From: Ctenosaura bakeri
Lineage: Eukaryota > Chordata > Lepidosauria > Squamata > Iguanidae
Length of the DNA: 64,000 nt
NCBI GenBank assembly: GCA_948474755.1
Contig: CAOLHI010000564.1
Span: forward strand, 1,178,001-1,242,000
Reading direction: 5' to 3'
The position numbers were made by a program, and so were the translations under genes. Below, one piece after another: positions 21,600 to 33,454 of the stretch (its first letter is position 1; every line of letters begins with the position of its first letter). The notes beneath the pieces were generated by a model. The model ran no database searches. It worked only from the letters and a program-made list of their open reading frames with translations, and was not told where the DNA came from.

Positions 21600-23171
21600 T
21601 ACAGGAGACTAGTTTCTCCGCCTACCTTGTGACAGAGCCTTCAGAACAGCCATCATTAGCCATGAAAACCAGTCTGATGAGGGCTGATTTGAATTCTAAT
21701 GATTCCATCAACATCACTTCCATCAGGATGGGACAGGCTGAGAGCCACACCCTGGATTTTGTCAAGGCAAGGGATTTGCCAATAGGCCACCACATTTTGT
21801 TAATCAGAGCATCCTGGCCATGGAGTGCTCTATCCAAGAGACACACTCAGATCAGTGCTTTTTTGGTACACCACTCTAGGAACATAATTAATGAGACGTA
21901 TAAAATACTCACAGGAATAGGAAATTAGAAACATTAGCAGCCTGCATTTCAGTGGCTGCAGGCTTACATGTTAATTAACCAGTTCAGACAGAAACAACAG
22001 GATGTGATCTCTGATTAGCTCAGCATTGCTGAAAGTCAAGTTACTTTAATGGCAGTAGTAAGGAATTAAAGTTCTAACTGGGAGCTCCCAGATTTAGCAA
22101 AAAATGGCCCCAGGACCATGAGAACATTTCCAGAAATTACATAATTTTTTTCAACACAGAGCTAATTTTTTCCCTAGTGGTGCTCAGAGCCTGCAGTAAA
22201 TTAAAAGATATTGCATTTTTTCTCCCTTTTAGTCCTGTCATTCATGCTATGAAGGGGAAAAAAAGGTTTAATGGACTAACACCAGCTACAATAACATTAT
22301 TCAATCTATTGCCAAATGGTAAATCAACACTTACATAAATCCAATTGATTTAGTCAGGACTAGCAATTTGATTTAGGCCATTTTTAACACAAATCATTCT
22401 CTTCATTCCTATTTTTTCTTTTCTTTTAAAAAATGTCTTTTGCAGATTAATCAGGTTGTTGGGTATATACTAGAGGCTAGATACTATTTTTCTGGTGTTA
22501 GTTTCACATGTTTTCAATTATAACTCTAATCCATGTAATTTCCATACCAGTCTATAATCTTAAAAAAAGAAAAAGCACTGCCGCAAACGTGCATTTATTT
22601 TTATTTTCTTCTAATTTATGTGTTAGGTATGAAATGTCCCCCAATGACAGGAGGATTATGGAAGCTGTTTGTTCAAAAAAGTAATTTTCACAAGTTCTGC
22701 TTTCTGGTACACAATTTTTGAGCCATTAATTGCATAATTGCATAATTGAATAATTTGAAGAGATGCTCATTTTAAAAAATAACTGTGTTGTGATCCAGAC
22801 AGTAGCCCAGGAAGTGCAAATTATGTTGGATGACTTTAAAATGCAGACCAAATGAAATGCTCCCCCATAGCTGGCATCTGCTTTTTGCAATGGCTCTTTC
22901 CTTCTCCTTTTCATCCTCTTAACAAGGTTTTAGGAAAGGAAAAGACACTCATCTAGGTTTTATCAAATTACAGCCACTTCCCTTACTCTGGTCACTGAGA
23001 CAGGGGCTGCAAATCAGGAAAATTCCTGAGTAGGAAAGACCATCCCTCATACATGTACTGCAAGATTGGAGATAGCAAACTTAATTTTCATCTGGGTCAG
23101 CAGTATAGCTTTAGCTGACCTTGTTTCATTAGGAGGTTGCCTCCTGAGCATCCCAGCATATATGTGGAAAG
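21600..23171. other. Upstream flank of the Kazal gene, nothing recognised
   Basis: AT-rich 5' flank. No coding exon or classifiable repeat found. Any distal regulatory elements cannot be recognised from sequence alone. Confidence 0.35.
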
Positions 23172-23174
23172 AAA

Positions 23175-23355
23175 GGCCATTTCTGCACTAGGTTGTTATA
23201 GTGCTATTATTCCATTTTCAACATCCAGTGGAATCCTAGGGCTTGCAGTTTAGAGAGGGTCCTCAAAAGTCCCTCCCTAAACTGCAAACCCCAGGATTCC
23301 ACAGGATGTTGAAAGTGTAATAATAGCACTATGACAGCCTAGTGCAGAAACGGTC
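23175..23355. mobile_element. Family-B palindromic miniature transposon, copy 2 (best)
   Basis: 181 bp, ends GGCCATTTCTGCACTAGG and CCTAGTGCAGAAACGGTC, flanked by AAA on both sides (23172-23174, 23356-23358). Nearly the whole element folds on itself: ATTTTCAACATCCAGTGGAA pairs with the CCACAGGATGTTGAAAGTG arm. No coding capacity. Confidence 0.88.
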
Positions 23356-23358
23356 AAA

Positions 23359-24224
23359 GTGATAAAACATCATCAGCATGGCCAAGCCTTCACCTCCTTT
23401 AGAGGCTGTTGCACCTTCTAGAAAGTTCTACTCACCCTGCTCCAAACTGTGGTCACAGATCCCAGGAGGCTAACTAAAGTGTTTAAATTAGAAATGTGCC
23501 TGTTTAAATTTGTTCCTGCACAGGAGACCAAGTAATTTTTACAATTTTCTCCCCACTGGAAGAGAAACTGTGCAAACTGTGCAGTTTTCCAATATATTCT
23601 CCCAGATGAGGGAAAGTGCTCCCTCCTGACAAAACTTTTTCTCTCCTCACCCTCTACAGCTATGCAGGCCACAGAGGCATAGCTAAGTGAGGAGGGATTG
23701 CCCATTTGTGTCTACCTTAACTGGTGATGGAAGAACCTTACGTGAATATGTCCCCTCCCTCTCCCACCAGCACAACCATTTAGTATCCAATGGGAGAAGC
23801 AGGAGTGAGCTGACAAGCAAGGAGCGGTAGAAAATTGGGAAGACAGCGGGACAAGGAATGTAGTCCTTAAGTTTATTCAAAGACTTGGAGGAAAATGTGG
23901 CAGGCGTATTTTCCACTTGGAGAACTTTTTCTGCATATTGAATGTATAAAATATTCAAAAATATGCAAAAAATCTTGTAGTTCAGCAAGGAGAAAAAAAT
24001 TGATCTTTTAAAAATTTCTTCTTGTATGTGAAAGCAAACTCAATAAACATCCCTTTATGTATTTATTTCTATCCATTTTCATTTTTATAAGCCTCAAGTC
24101 TTTGTTCTGGGAAAACGGTGGAATGTAATTAAAATGTAGAAGGAGGAGGAGAGGAAAATAAGAAGACTGCATTACACATTAATTGACCTGAGTTTGCAAA
24201 CAGGGCTATTAAGAACAGCATCTC
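23359..24224. other. No recognised feature
   Basis: Intergenic sequence. Short ORFs only. Confidence 0.3.
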
Positions 24225-24292
24225 ATAGGAGTCTTTCATTAATAAGGTTATCATAAGTTGGAGCTGACTTGACATCACATAACAGCTACCCC
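24225..24292 (+). mobile_element. SINE tail fragment
   Basis: ATCATAAGTTGGAGCTGACT followed by TGACATCACATAACAGC matches the 3' end of the tRNA-related SINE family. Only the tail is left. Confidence 0.5.
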
Positions 24293-26890
24293 CCAAAGGG
24301 CTAAATTGCTAGAATGAGATGCAAGCTCTGAGTCTTGGGCATTATGGACAGGGAGTGGTACCTATGACCACGTGACAGATCACTTAAGCATGCTGATGCC
24401 AGCCTAGATGGCATATCTGCCAGCTGTGCAGGGGAAATAAAATGTGGGTAGCACGGGCAGTCACATTCTGGAACCTGATTTTGAGACATGTTTTTCAGTT
24501 CTTACAACATGGAATTCCAAGTCATCCCTGCTCATCTTCCCCCCAGACTCCCAATTTTATCTCTTTTGCTCCTTGCACTGGTGATATCCTATATAACGGA
24601 TTATGAAACCTTTGGATTTCCACATGTTGTGAGGCTCCAAGCCCTAAGTTCCACCCAGCCTGGTAGGAGATTATGGGAATGGCATGCCAATACATCTAGA
24701 TGGTCAAAGTTTCCCAAGCCCTGTTAGCGAACCAGTCTGTAACTGATCTGGGTCCACAAGAGTTTCAGTCCAAACTATTTGTTCTGTATGACTCAACTCT
24801 TCCTTTTTTGCCCTAACACTCTGGATCATGACTGTCTTCTTATTTAGACTATGACCATCACTTCTTGTAGTTTTGAAGCACAGAGCTCTTTTTCCAACTG
24901 TGATTCTTGTTGGTCTTTGACTCCAATAGACTACTAGCCAAATTCCTTCAGAACAGGCAATTACAGCCATAGGTCTTCATTTTCATTTTCTTCATGCATT
25001 TCCACAAATAATTGTTACTTTTTTCTTTCTTTTGATGTCCAAGTTTGGGAATTAGGAATTCCAAACATGATGACTTGAATTATAATGTAGGAATGGAGGA
25101 AAGTTTTATCATTGTGGAAAAAGGCTAGTCCAAAAATATCTCATAGGTCTTGAAGAAGCTTGTCCCAGCATTTACTATTTGCTATTTACTATGTTTATTG
25201 ATCTGATTTTTATTGATAGAAAGTCATTTAGAACTTCTTTTAAAAACAAGACACAGAGAACAGAGGGCAGAAGTAGTAAGTTACACGTTACATTGTTACC
25301 TTTGGTTAACAAAAGGGTTAACAAAGTTACATTTTAAAAATAACAAGCTCTGCAACATTTAATGTAATGAGCTTTTCATCATTAAAATGAGTAACAAGAA
25401 CAGGTTACTTTTTAAATACTGTAATGACTAACAGAATGGATCACTTCTAAAATCTAATTCCATGTGCCAAGCAAGAATACAAAAAGTATATCCAACACCT
25501 CAACGGCCACACAACTACATTTGCTTGGGTAAAAGGTTTTATTTCCAGGTTTCATTGCAACAGTCTCTGCTTGTAAAAACACATTTGATATCTTTTGGCG
25601 GGGGAAAAATGTTTGTAACTCATGTTACTGTAACTCATGTTAATTTCTGGAAGAATTGGTGAAGAGTGATAGTTATCTCTCATAGTCATCCTATACACAT
25701 GTTTCATATGTTTAAGGGATACATAACATAGTAACTGGGCATTTGCTAATTAATAAAGTAGGTTTATAGCAATAACAACAACAATGATGCAGCTTTCATA
25801 GTTGCATTCTCTCTAGCAAGCTGAACAAGGTCAGCACATCTTTCCATTGAACAAGGTCAGCACATGTTTCTACATAAGAATGTTTCCCTTGTAGAATGCC
25901 CTTGTCCATTGGAATGGGGTAATTTTTCCTCTCCCTCTATAGAGAAGTATCAACATCTTTTAGGATGAGAGATTATGAGAAATCAGACAATGGGTCTTGC
26001 CTTGTGGGTGTTAATGGTTGTATCCCACCCCAGGAAACCAGTGCATTGTTCCTCTCATCACAGGGACTCAGTGGATAGCAGCTGTGATGAAGGACTACTT
26101 CAATCAACTGAGGGACACAAACTAGCTTTGTCTTTGCTTTGTGTTCTATTGATGAATCCCATTTGATATCTATATGTGATCAAGAAACTATTGTTTTGGT
26201 GCTTCTGTGATTGCATTTCATTTTGACAGACCCTTGAGCCTGAGTTGTGTGGATCAGGACTCTGGAATTTTTACAAAAAGTTCTGCTCAATGCATACTTT
26301 TGTCCAATATGAAAGGCCACATGTTTCTTTAATCATGAGGTGTTGGTCACTTGACTGCTCCCATACCTCACAAGCACAAACAAAATGGTGGCATCTGAAA
26401 GCATGTTGTGAAATCCCATCTGCATGGCAGCTGCTCTACACAATGAGCTATTCATATGCGTCAGTATTTCAACTTGCCACCATGCTGTTTTTACCACACA
26501 CATTGCTCGCTGGAATGTTTTGCAATGGTGAAGATGAACTGAGTAGCCATTGTGTACGTGCAACTTAAAACAACCTGCACATGTCATTATTACTTGTGAA
26601 GCATCATTCTCAGCAATCGATATGGGAAATTTTTCTGTTAACAGTTATGTAGTTGCTTCAAAGTAAAACAAAAAAATAATTTGAGGAGCCTGACCAGAGA
26701 TCTTTTACATTTTGTCTGCATTTGCCCTTGGACAGCTACTATCATAACCAATCCTCCTCTGATTTTATAAAACCTATATATTTATGCTTTTATTTTCAAA
26801 TGATATACTAGTAGGTATATCTCTCAACTGGTGGTCTGCAAAAGCTACTTCCTAACACTGAAAGGAAGTAGTGCAGCTACTATCAAATCC
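24293..26890. other. No recognised gene
   Basis: Intergenic. An 18-bp phrase TGAACAAGGTCAGCACAT occurs twice near 25820 and 25850. Short ORFs on both strands at 26245-26587 have no recognisable domain. Confidence 0.35.
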
Positions 26891-26898
26891 TTCTAATC

Positions 26899-27204
26899 TA
26901 GAGCTTTCCAGACTTTTCATGTTGGTGACACACTTTTTAGACATGCATTATTTCATGACACAGTAATTCACTTTTACTAGCAAACGGGAAGTTAAACTAA
27001 CCCCTTATAAGAGATACGGACATATACATAAATTGCAATAACAAAGTGTATGGGGACACAACATATCTCATGAAAATCTTTCACATATTTTTAAAAATAT
27101 ATGATTTATAAATAATAAAATACATTTCCAAGATTGTAGGTGACACACTTACACACTTCAGGTGACACACTAACATGTCACAGCACACCATTTGGAAAGC
27201 CCTG
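26899..27204 (-). mobile_element. hAT-like miniature transposon (family C), copy 2
   Basis: 306 bp, reverse of the copy at 10538. Ends are TAGAGCTTTCCAGAC and ATTTGGAAAGCCCTG, flanked by the perfect 8-bp duplication TTCTAATC (26891-26898, 27205-27212). An extra GGTGACACACT repeat near 27140-27170 accounts for the longer length. Confidence 0.85.
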
Positions 27205-27212
27205 TTCTAATC

Positions 27213-28480
27213 TCTACCATTAGCCAGCAGTCTCTAAAAAAGCTCCTGATCCATTTTGGCTGGATCCACCTAGTCTTTTTAACCTGCTTTCATCCTGTGT
27301 TTCTATGGCCTTCCTACCTCCACAACAAGAAGAACAGCAACAACAGTTTCAAGCATCATTTTTGCTGATATCTGTGTGTGCTTAATCATCTTTGTCCAAC
27401 AGTGCTTGGCAGCAAAATGCTCGACACTCACTACACCACCAGGCCATCTTGTTAGTTAAGTGCTTGCTAACAGCATTATGAAAGGCCTGTTTGTGCTTTG
27501 TTAATCCCTTTCAGGCAACCCACTGGAGTGTGAAACATCTCTGTATCACTTTCAAGCCTAATTAACTGCTCAGTCCTTCAAAGCACTTGATTCAGATTTC
27601 TTTTCCAGCATGTGAGGAGTAGACAAGCAGCATCCAAGCTGGCCTGTAGCTGAAGGGGACTGTTATTTCTGTTTGCTTTAATTGATGTGGTTTTAATTGC
27701 CTTTGTAATCTCCACTTATAATGTTTATATTTTCATTGATTTTTCATTGTTTTCAGTTGAATGTTGATGTTGCTAGTCTTTCAGTCTCTTTCTATAAGCA
27801 TAAAGGCAGGGTATAGGTACACACACTTCAGAGAACTGTCACCTTCTCTGCTGGGCCAGTAGTTTCCTGGCATCAACTAGCTGGGTCTTGATTAAAACTA
27901 GCCCATTTCCAAAAGGGAGTTCTGGCAGCAGTGCTGCCTTGTCTGAGCAGAACCTTGGCAATATATCCTTTGGAGTCCCTTCGTACCCCCACCCCCACCC
28001 TCATGCCATTGGTTTCTTCTGCTGCTGCTTTTCTTCCCACCACATTCTTCCACTCCCTGGAATGACCTCTCTTTTTCTTTCTTTGCATTGTCTCTTTTCC
28101 CTGCAGCCTGGCAGCTAAGGTTGCCATTACAGAATTGTCCCAAACCCTGAGGTTTCCAGCCAAACACTGAAATCTAGGGGTCGCCCTTAGTGATATTAAA
28201 CATTATACATGAAGTACCAAACACCATTGTTCACACTATGCTTTTCAAACACATGCACATGCACACAAAAAGTACATATTTTCCTGTTTGAAAATTAAGA
28301 CAGAAATTTTAACTAAAGAGGTTGTTCCCAGATCAAAGTGAAAAGGGGTGACTTGCTTCTTCTTCTCATTTACTTAGGGAGACCAGATAAGGAACATTCA
28401 ATGTAGCTTACTTACTTCCTGCCAAGAGGAAGATGCAGAGTAGTGAGTGAGCTCCGGCACCACAATGACTGAGAAGGAAG
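27213..28480. other. No recognised gene
   Basis: Intergenic. A pyrimidine-rich stretch with CCCCCACCCCCACCC lies near 27985. ORFs over it are not supported. Confidence 0.35.
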
Positions 28481-28489
28481 TAAAGTGGA

Positions 28490-28990
28490 TCCTCCACTTT
28501 TGCAAGGGTTCGGGGTACAGAACCCTCATGGAAGTGGAAAAAACATGAACAGCCCCCCCTCCCATGCTCACCCTCCCATCCCCTTCTGGAACTTCCCACC
28601 CCCTCCATTCTCTTCTGTTTTGCCTCAGTGCATATCTACCACACTGGGGCAAAATACATAGCAATGGGAGAGGGAGCTCCAGAAAGGAAAAGGAGAGTTG
28701 TACACACCTCCCCTCCCATTTCTTTGTGTTTTGCCTCAGCATGAATTCTCCCACTGGGGTTGAATGCATGGGAATGGAAGGGGGACCTCCAAAGGGGAAA
28801 ACACACGTGTGCATGCCTCCACTCATTCCCTTACCTTTTTCCTGAGAATGCATGCCTCCTTCCTCCTTGCCCAGGAAAGGCTAAGGGAATGGAAGGAGAA
28901 GAATTGGGGGTGGGGGTGGGAAAACACACAGGCTCATGAATAATCAAAGTCGCAAAGGTCAAACCTGAGAATATGGAGGGAGGACTGTAA
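28490..28990. repeat. Degenerate minisatellite-like tandem repeat
   Basis: Two clear units of about 120 bp share CTTCTGTTTTGCCTCAG or TTTGTGTTTTGCCTCAG, a CACTGGGG block and a GGGAGCTCC or GGGACCTCC block; a partial third precedes them. Flanks contain ACTTTTGCAAGGGTTCGGGG and GGAGGGAGGACTG phrases. The 151-residue minus ORF here is a repeat artefact. Confidence 0.6.
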
Positions 28991-29335
28991 ACACATAAGT
29001 TTGTTAGAGAGTCTTTGCAAGTTCCAGCACCAAATCAACTAAGCCTCAGAAATTGTAACAAGCTGCTCATCTATTAAGTGAGTTGGAGATGTGCACATAG
29101 CCCTTTCCTCATGCCCAAAGCTGAGCCACCCAAAACTAAGAATATGTGCACTTACGTTCCACCTGGAGATGACCCACACAACTTGGAGACTCAGAGCCAG
29201 GCTCTGAGATCTGTCAACCCTACCAGTGGTCATTCAGCCACTTTCTGTTTTATCCACTCATCTTCTCCCAGCACTGTTCTGCTTTCTTCCTACTCCCAAG
29301 TTTAAAGATAAGCTGCACATTTATATCAGACTAAT
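28991..29335. other. No recognised feature
   Basis: Intergenic, nothing recognised. Confidence 0.3.
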
Positions 29336-29339
29336 ACAA

Positions 29340-29560
29340 ATTTTAACTGACAGGCCTCCATCTTACAAAATCCTGGGAACCATAATCTTATGACATACTT
29401 AGAATTCTTGGCTAGAGAGCTCTGTGGAGTGCACTAGAGATTTTTCAGTAGAGAATTCCAAGAACCTCACCCAACTTCAGTCCCAGGATCTGTAGGATGG
29501 GTCCAAGATGGTTAAACTTATATTAAACTGCTATAACTTTATAGCATAGTTTCCAGTATG
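29340..29560. mobile_element. Degraded palindromic miniature transposon
   Basis: CTTACAAAATCCTGGGAACC opposite CAGTCCCAGGATCTGTAGGA, with TTAGAATTCTTGGCTAGAGA opposite GAGAATTCCAAGAACC: a worn inverted repeat resembling family B and its relative at 46.9 kb. Confidence 0.55.
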
Positions 29561-30189
29561 TTTGTATTTCCTTTCTCTCCTCAAACTATCATTAAATATT
29601 ATGATGGTGAATATCTATATCTATACTGAAATATATTTACATAGACACAACTTGTGTAAGTTTTTTTCAAAGATATCAAGTAATCTAGCCTTTTTATGTG
29701 GTAAATTTATCTAACTTGCTGTGTTCAGAGTGGCTATTTTGGTGACTGTGTAATTTGGTCTGAGCATCTCATCATGAACATGGATTAAGGGCAACCACAT
29801 GCAGAAGTGGTATTGAATTTGGGTACTGTGTCAGCTCAGTTCCAGAGTAGAGCAATCTGAAGTTCTTGTGGCAAACCACTCCAAAGCCTGATCTGTCAAA
29901 TGAACATTATGACCACAGTTATCCATATATATACACACGCACGCACACACACAAACCAAAAATAGACCTGAAATTAAAAAACCCACTTATGACTGCTTTG
30001 GGGCTATCTTAATTTTGGTTTTATATGACCCAGTTCACAACAGTCATTAGCAATGTTATTGGTTGAGAGTGTGATGCAATTTCTGAAGGAGACATAGGTG
30101 GAGTGATATTTAACAAAAGGTATATATCACTGTTATTACAGGCTTTAAAGAAGCTGCAGCAGGTTCTAAAGCATAGTAGAATTGTGTAT
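29561..30189. other. No recognised gene; short (CA)n run
   Basis: Intergenic. A (CA)n-type run lies at about 29935-29953. Confidence 0.35.
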
Positions 30190-30512
30190 CTTCCAGCTGT
30201 CCTGACTTGGCAGGAACATTCCTGATTAATCCTTTGTCATTTCGATTTTCTAGAAATGCCCTAATTTCTCTCTTCTTCTCCCACTTCCCTCCTTTGTCCT
30301 CAGCTTACTTCAATTGCTGCAAACCGAGTTCAAAGTGCAAAAGGAATTTGCACTCAACTCAGCAAATGGGAGAAGAGAGGTGTAATCTTGTCCTTCTCAA
30401 TAGGCTAAGGGAAGAACAAACTGCTGCAGCCTCCCCCAGCCTCTGTATTCTTCCTCATTAATAACTTTTGCCATCTTGACCACACTCTAATGCTGCTTGA
30501 CCATATGTGTCC
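30190..30512 (+). repeat. Unclassified old dispersed repeat R, copy 1 (intact)
   Basis: About 320 bp sharing ordered blocks with 36655-37465 and 46738-48185: TTGGCAGGAACATTCC, CCTTTGTCCTCAGCTTACTT, GCACTCAACTCAGC, AACTGCTGCAGCCTC and TTTTGCCATCTTGACCACAC. Here it is uninterrupted; the other two copies carry insertions. Family unknown. Confidence 0.7.
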
Positions 30513-30829
30513 CAATTTGCATCCATGAATGTTGGAGGATATGGAAATGTACTACAAAGATACATCAGCGGGACAGGGAGGGAGTATTTTTGCAACTACT
30601 TCCCTTATAATTACCTCCTGTCCTATTCCAGTCCTCTAGAGTGGACCAGATCAGAGTAACATGAAGGGGGCTGCAGCAAAAAGAGAAATAGCTGAAAATT
30701 ACGGTACCTTGTTGATCTCAGTCTACCAATAGAAGCCTTTTCTGCAGGAATGGGCGCAGGACAGCACATGGGCTGCTTGAGGCCCCTGAAGATCCCAATC
30801 AGTTCCTCTCAAGTTCCTAACCTCCGTTT
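30513..30829. other. No recognised feature
   Basis: Left flank of the L1 insertion. Nothing recognised. Confidence 0.3.
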
Positions 30830-30834
30830 AAAAA

Positions 30835-31279
30835 AAAATTATACTTATAAATAAATTTATTTAACCTCTTCGCCATTATTGCTGTCAAAATTTTTGCATC
30901 TTGATTTATTAAAGATATTGGTCTATAAGAACCTGGATCCGTAGGATCCTTATTTGGTTTTAAAATTAATATTATTAGTGACTGCTTCCATGATAATGGA
31001 ATTTTTTCACCCCTCAATATACTATTATATAACACTTTTAGTTTAGGAATTAAACCTTTTTTAAATGTTTTATAATATTCTGGACCTAGTCCATCCAATC
31101 CTGGTGATTTTCCTCCTTTTAAATTATTTATTACTTCTTCTATTTCCTCTTCTGATATCATTTCTTCCATCAATCCTTTATCTTGTTCTGTTAGTCTTAC
31201 TTTCCAATTTTTATTAATATACTCCTCTATGTTCTCTAAAGATTTATCTTCTGGTATAAACTCATAAATGTTCCTCTCC
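30835..31279 (-). pseudogene. L1 ORF2 segment, N-terminal reverse transcriptase (inverted)
   Basis: Minus-strand product of about 150 residues containing GGKSPGLDGLGPEYYKTF, WKQSLIILILKPNKDPT and GSYRPISLINQDAKIL, then AKRLNKFIYKY at its left limit. These are the L1 fingers and early palm motifs. The next L1 residues (SKDQCGFIQGRQ) begin the plus-strand piece at about 31290, proving that the two are halves of one protein split by inversion. It has no stop. Confidence 0.9.
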
Positions 31280-31282
31280 ACG

Positions 31283-33454
31283 GAAATCTTTAGTAAAGAT
31301 CAATGTGGTTTTATTCAAGGAAGACAGATGGCAAATTTAATAGGGAAAACGATAAATAAAATAAATATAATGGACAGAGATAAACAAAAAGCTGGAATTT
31401 TAGTCCTAGATATATTTAAAGCCTTTGATTGTGTGGAATGGCCGGCATTAAAAACAATTTTAAATAAAATAGGATTAGGAGAGAGATTTAAAGGGTTAAT
31501 AAATCAATTGTATTCACATAATACATCTGTAGTGATGGTAAATGATGGATTTACAGAACAGATTCAAATAACAAGAGGAACGAGACAAGGATGTCCATTA
31601 TCTCCAGTTTTATTTGCAATAGTTATAGAAATGTTAGCGAATGTGATAAGAAATGATGAGAATTTGGAAGGAATTGGAGTTAAGGAAAAAAATAAAATAA
31701 GCTTATTTGCAGATGACACATTGTTGACAATTAAGGATCCAATTGAAAAGATAGATAGGATAGATAAACATTTAATAGAGTTTGGGGAGAAGACGGGATT
31801 AGAAATAAATTGGGCCAAATCAGAAATAATGTTATTTAATTATACTAAAGAAGAAGTACAAAAATTTATAAGTAGTAAAAGAGGATTACTTAAAATAAAA
31901 GAATCAATTAAATATTTAGGAATAGAGATTACAAAAAATTTACAAGAATTACAGGAAAAAAAATTCAAGAAATTAAGATTAGAAACAAAAAGGAAATTAG
32001 AGGACTACAAAAATATAAAGCTATCGTGGTTTGGTAGAATAGCAGTGGTAAAAATGAAAATTTTACCTAAAATTAATTTTTTGTTTAGAATGTTACCAAT
32101 AAAAATATCAGAGGAAGAATTAAAGGAGTGGCAAAAGATATTAAATAATTTTTGTAATGGAAATAAAAAATCGAGGATTAACAAGAAATATTGGTATAAA
32201 AGTCAAAAAGAAGGTGGCCTGGGACTTCCAAATTTAAAATGGTATTATTATGCAAATCAATTGAGATATATCATAGAGGGGGTTTCAGGAAAGGGTGATT
32301 TAGATTGGTTAGAGATAGAAGATATGAATATTGAGACAAAATTAGAAAATATATTTTTTAGGAATTTTTCAAAGAAAGAAATGGAGAAGATAGAAAATCC
32401 TTTTATAAAAAATATAATAGAAATATGGAAAAAAAATAAAAGAAAATTATTACCGAATATATCAATATTAACTCCGATAGTGATGATGGAAAAATTTCCA
32501 ATAAATTTAAGAGAAATAATAGAGAAAGAAATAAAAAAACAAAAAATTTATAGATTAAAAGATTGGATGAAAATAATGATAAATAAAGATAGAATGAAAG
32601 AGAGATTGCAGGAAACTAAAATATCCTGGTTAAATTATATACAATTAGAGCAATGGACAAAGAGTATGAAAAGATATGTTAAGGATTTTAAAGAATATAC
32701 TAAATTTGAACAAATTATTATTCAAAGAGAAAATATGCAAGAAAATGAAATACTAAAAGGTATTACAAGTGAAATATATAAAATATTAGCAAAAGAACAA
32801 GAAGAGGATTTTCTTAGAAAAATGTGGGAGGAAGAGATAGTACAAAATATAGATATACAAGAATGGAGAAAAATTTGGAAACAACGTCATTTAAAAAAAT
32901 TATCAATAAGAATAAAAGAGAATTATTATAAATTAGTGTGGAAATGGTACTTGACTCCAGTGAAATTAAATCAAATAGATGAGAAATATTCAAGATTATG
33001 TTGGAGAGGATGTCAAGAAATTGGTACATATATGCATATGTGGTGGAATTGCAATAAGATAATGGAGTTTTGGCAAAAGGTTTTTAAAGAGATAAAAGAG
33101 ATTATAGGAGCAGATATACCAGTATGTCCAAATATTGCATTGTTGTCTATATATGATAAGGTTGAGTGTACTCAAGTAAAGAAAGAATTAATAACAAATT
33201 TGTTAACTGCAGCGAGATTAATAATAGCAAAAAAATGGAAAGCAAATGAAAAATTTCAAATAGAGGAATGGTATAACGAAGTGTGGAAAATTGCAATTAA
33301 TGATAAACTAACATGTAGAATTAGGTTTATGAAAGGTTTGGTTAAAGGGAATGATTTTGAAGAAATTTGGAAAATATTTTTGGATAAAGTTCTGAAAAGA
33401 GATAGTAATACTACCCTGTCAAAAGAAGAATGGCAATTTTGGAAAGTGGATTAA
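31283..33454 (+). CDS. L1 ORF2 fragment, reverse transcriptase palm to C-terminus
   Basis: Over 720 codons without a stop. Motifs in order: SKDQCGFIQGRQ near the start, LVLDIFKAFDCVEW (first catalytic Asp), RGTRQGCPLSPVLF at about residue 102, SLFADDTLL at about 147 (catalytic Asp pair), SIKYLGIEI, then a long C-terminal part with the Cys/His motif CWRGCQEIGTYMHMWWNC near residue 590. It ends EEWQFWKVD. It is missing the endonuclease, and the start codon is fortuitous because the piece begins at the inversion junction. Codons are extremely A-rich. The open frame suggests a recent insertion; it cannot be active. Confidence 0.92.
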   Translation, partial: EIFSKDQCGFIQGRQMANLIGKTINKINIMDRDKQKAGILVLDIFKAFDCVEWPALKTILNKIGLGERFKGLINQLYSHNTSVVMVNDGFTEQIQITRGTRQGCPLSPVLFAIVIEMLANVIRNDENLEGIGVKEKNKISLFADDTLLTIKDPIEKIDRIDKHLIEFGEKTGLEINWAKSEIMLFNYTKEEVQKFISSKRGLLKIKESIKYLGIEITKNLQELQEKKFKKLRLETKRKLEDYKNIKLSWFGRIAVVKMKILPKINFLFRMLPIKISEEELKEWQKILNNFCNGNKKSRINKKYWYKSQKEGGLGLPNLKWYYYANQLRYIIEGVSGKGDLDWLEIEDMNIETKLENIFFRNFSKKEMEKIENPFIKNIIEIWKKNKRKLLPNISILTPIVMMEKFPINLREIIEKEIKKQKIYRLKDWMKIMINKDRMKERLQETKISWLNYIQLEQWTKSMKRYVKDFKEYTKFEQIIIQRENMQENEILKGITSEIYKILAKEQEEDFLRKMWEEEIVQNIDIQEWRKIWKQRHLKKLSIRIKENYYKLVWKWYLTPVKLNQIDEKYSRLCWRGCQEIGTYMHMWWNCNKIMEFWQKVFKEIKEIIGADIPVCPNIALLSIYDKVECTQVKKELITNLLTAARLIIAKKWKANEKFQIEEWYNEVWKIAINDKLTCRIRFMKGLVKGNDFEEIWKIFLDKVLKRDSNTTLSKEEWQFWKVD

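Noticed and set aside
25815..25868. Direct repeat TGAACAAGGTCAGCACAT, considered as a CRISPR-like or satellite unit
   Set aside because: Only two copies, in vertebrate DNA; a simple local duplication.
26245..26587. Overlapping ORFs on both strands, considered as a transposase fragment
   Set aside because: No catalytic or DNA-binding motif could be recognised in either frame.
28398..28853. 151-residue minus-strand ORF
   Set aside because: It overlaps the degenerate minisatellite and repeats itself internally; no family resemblance.
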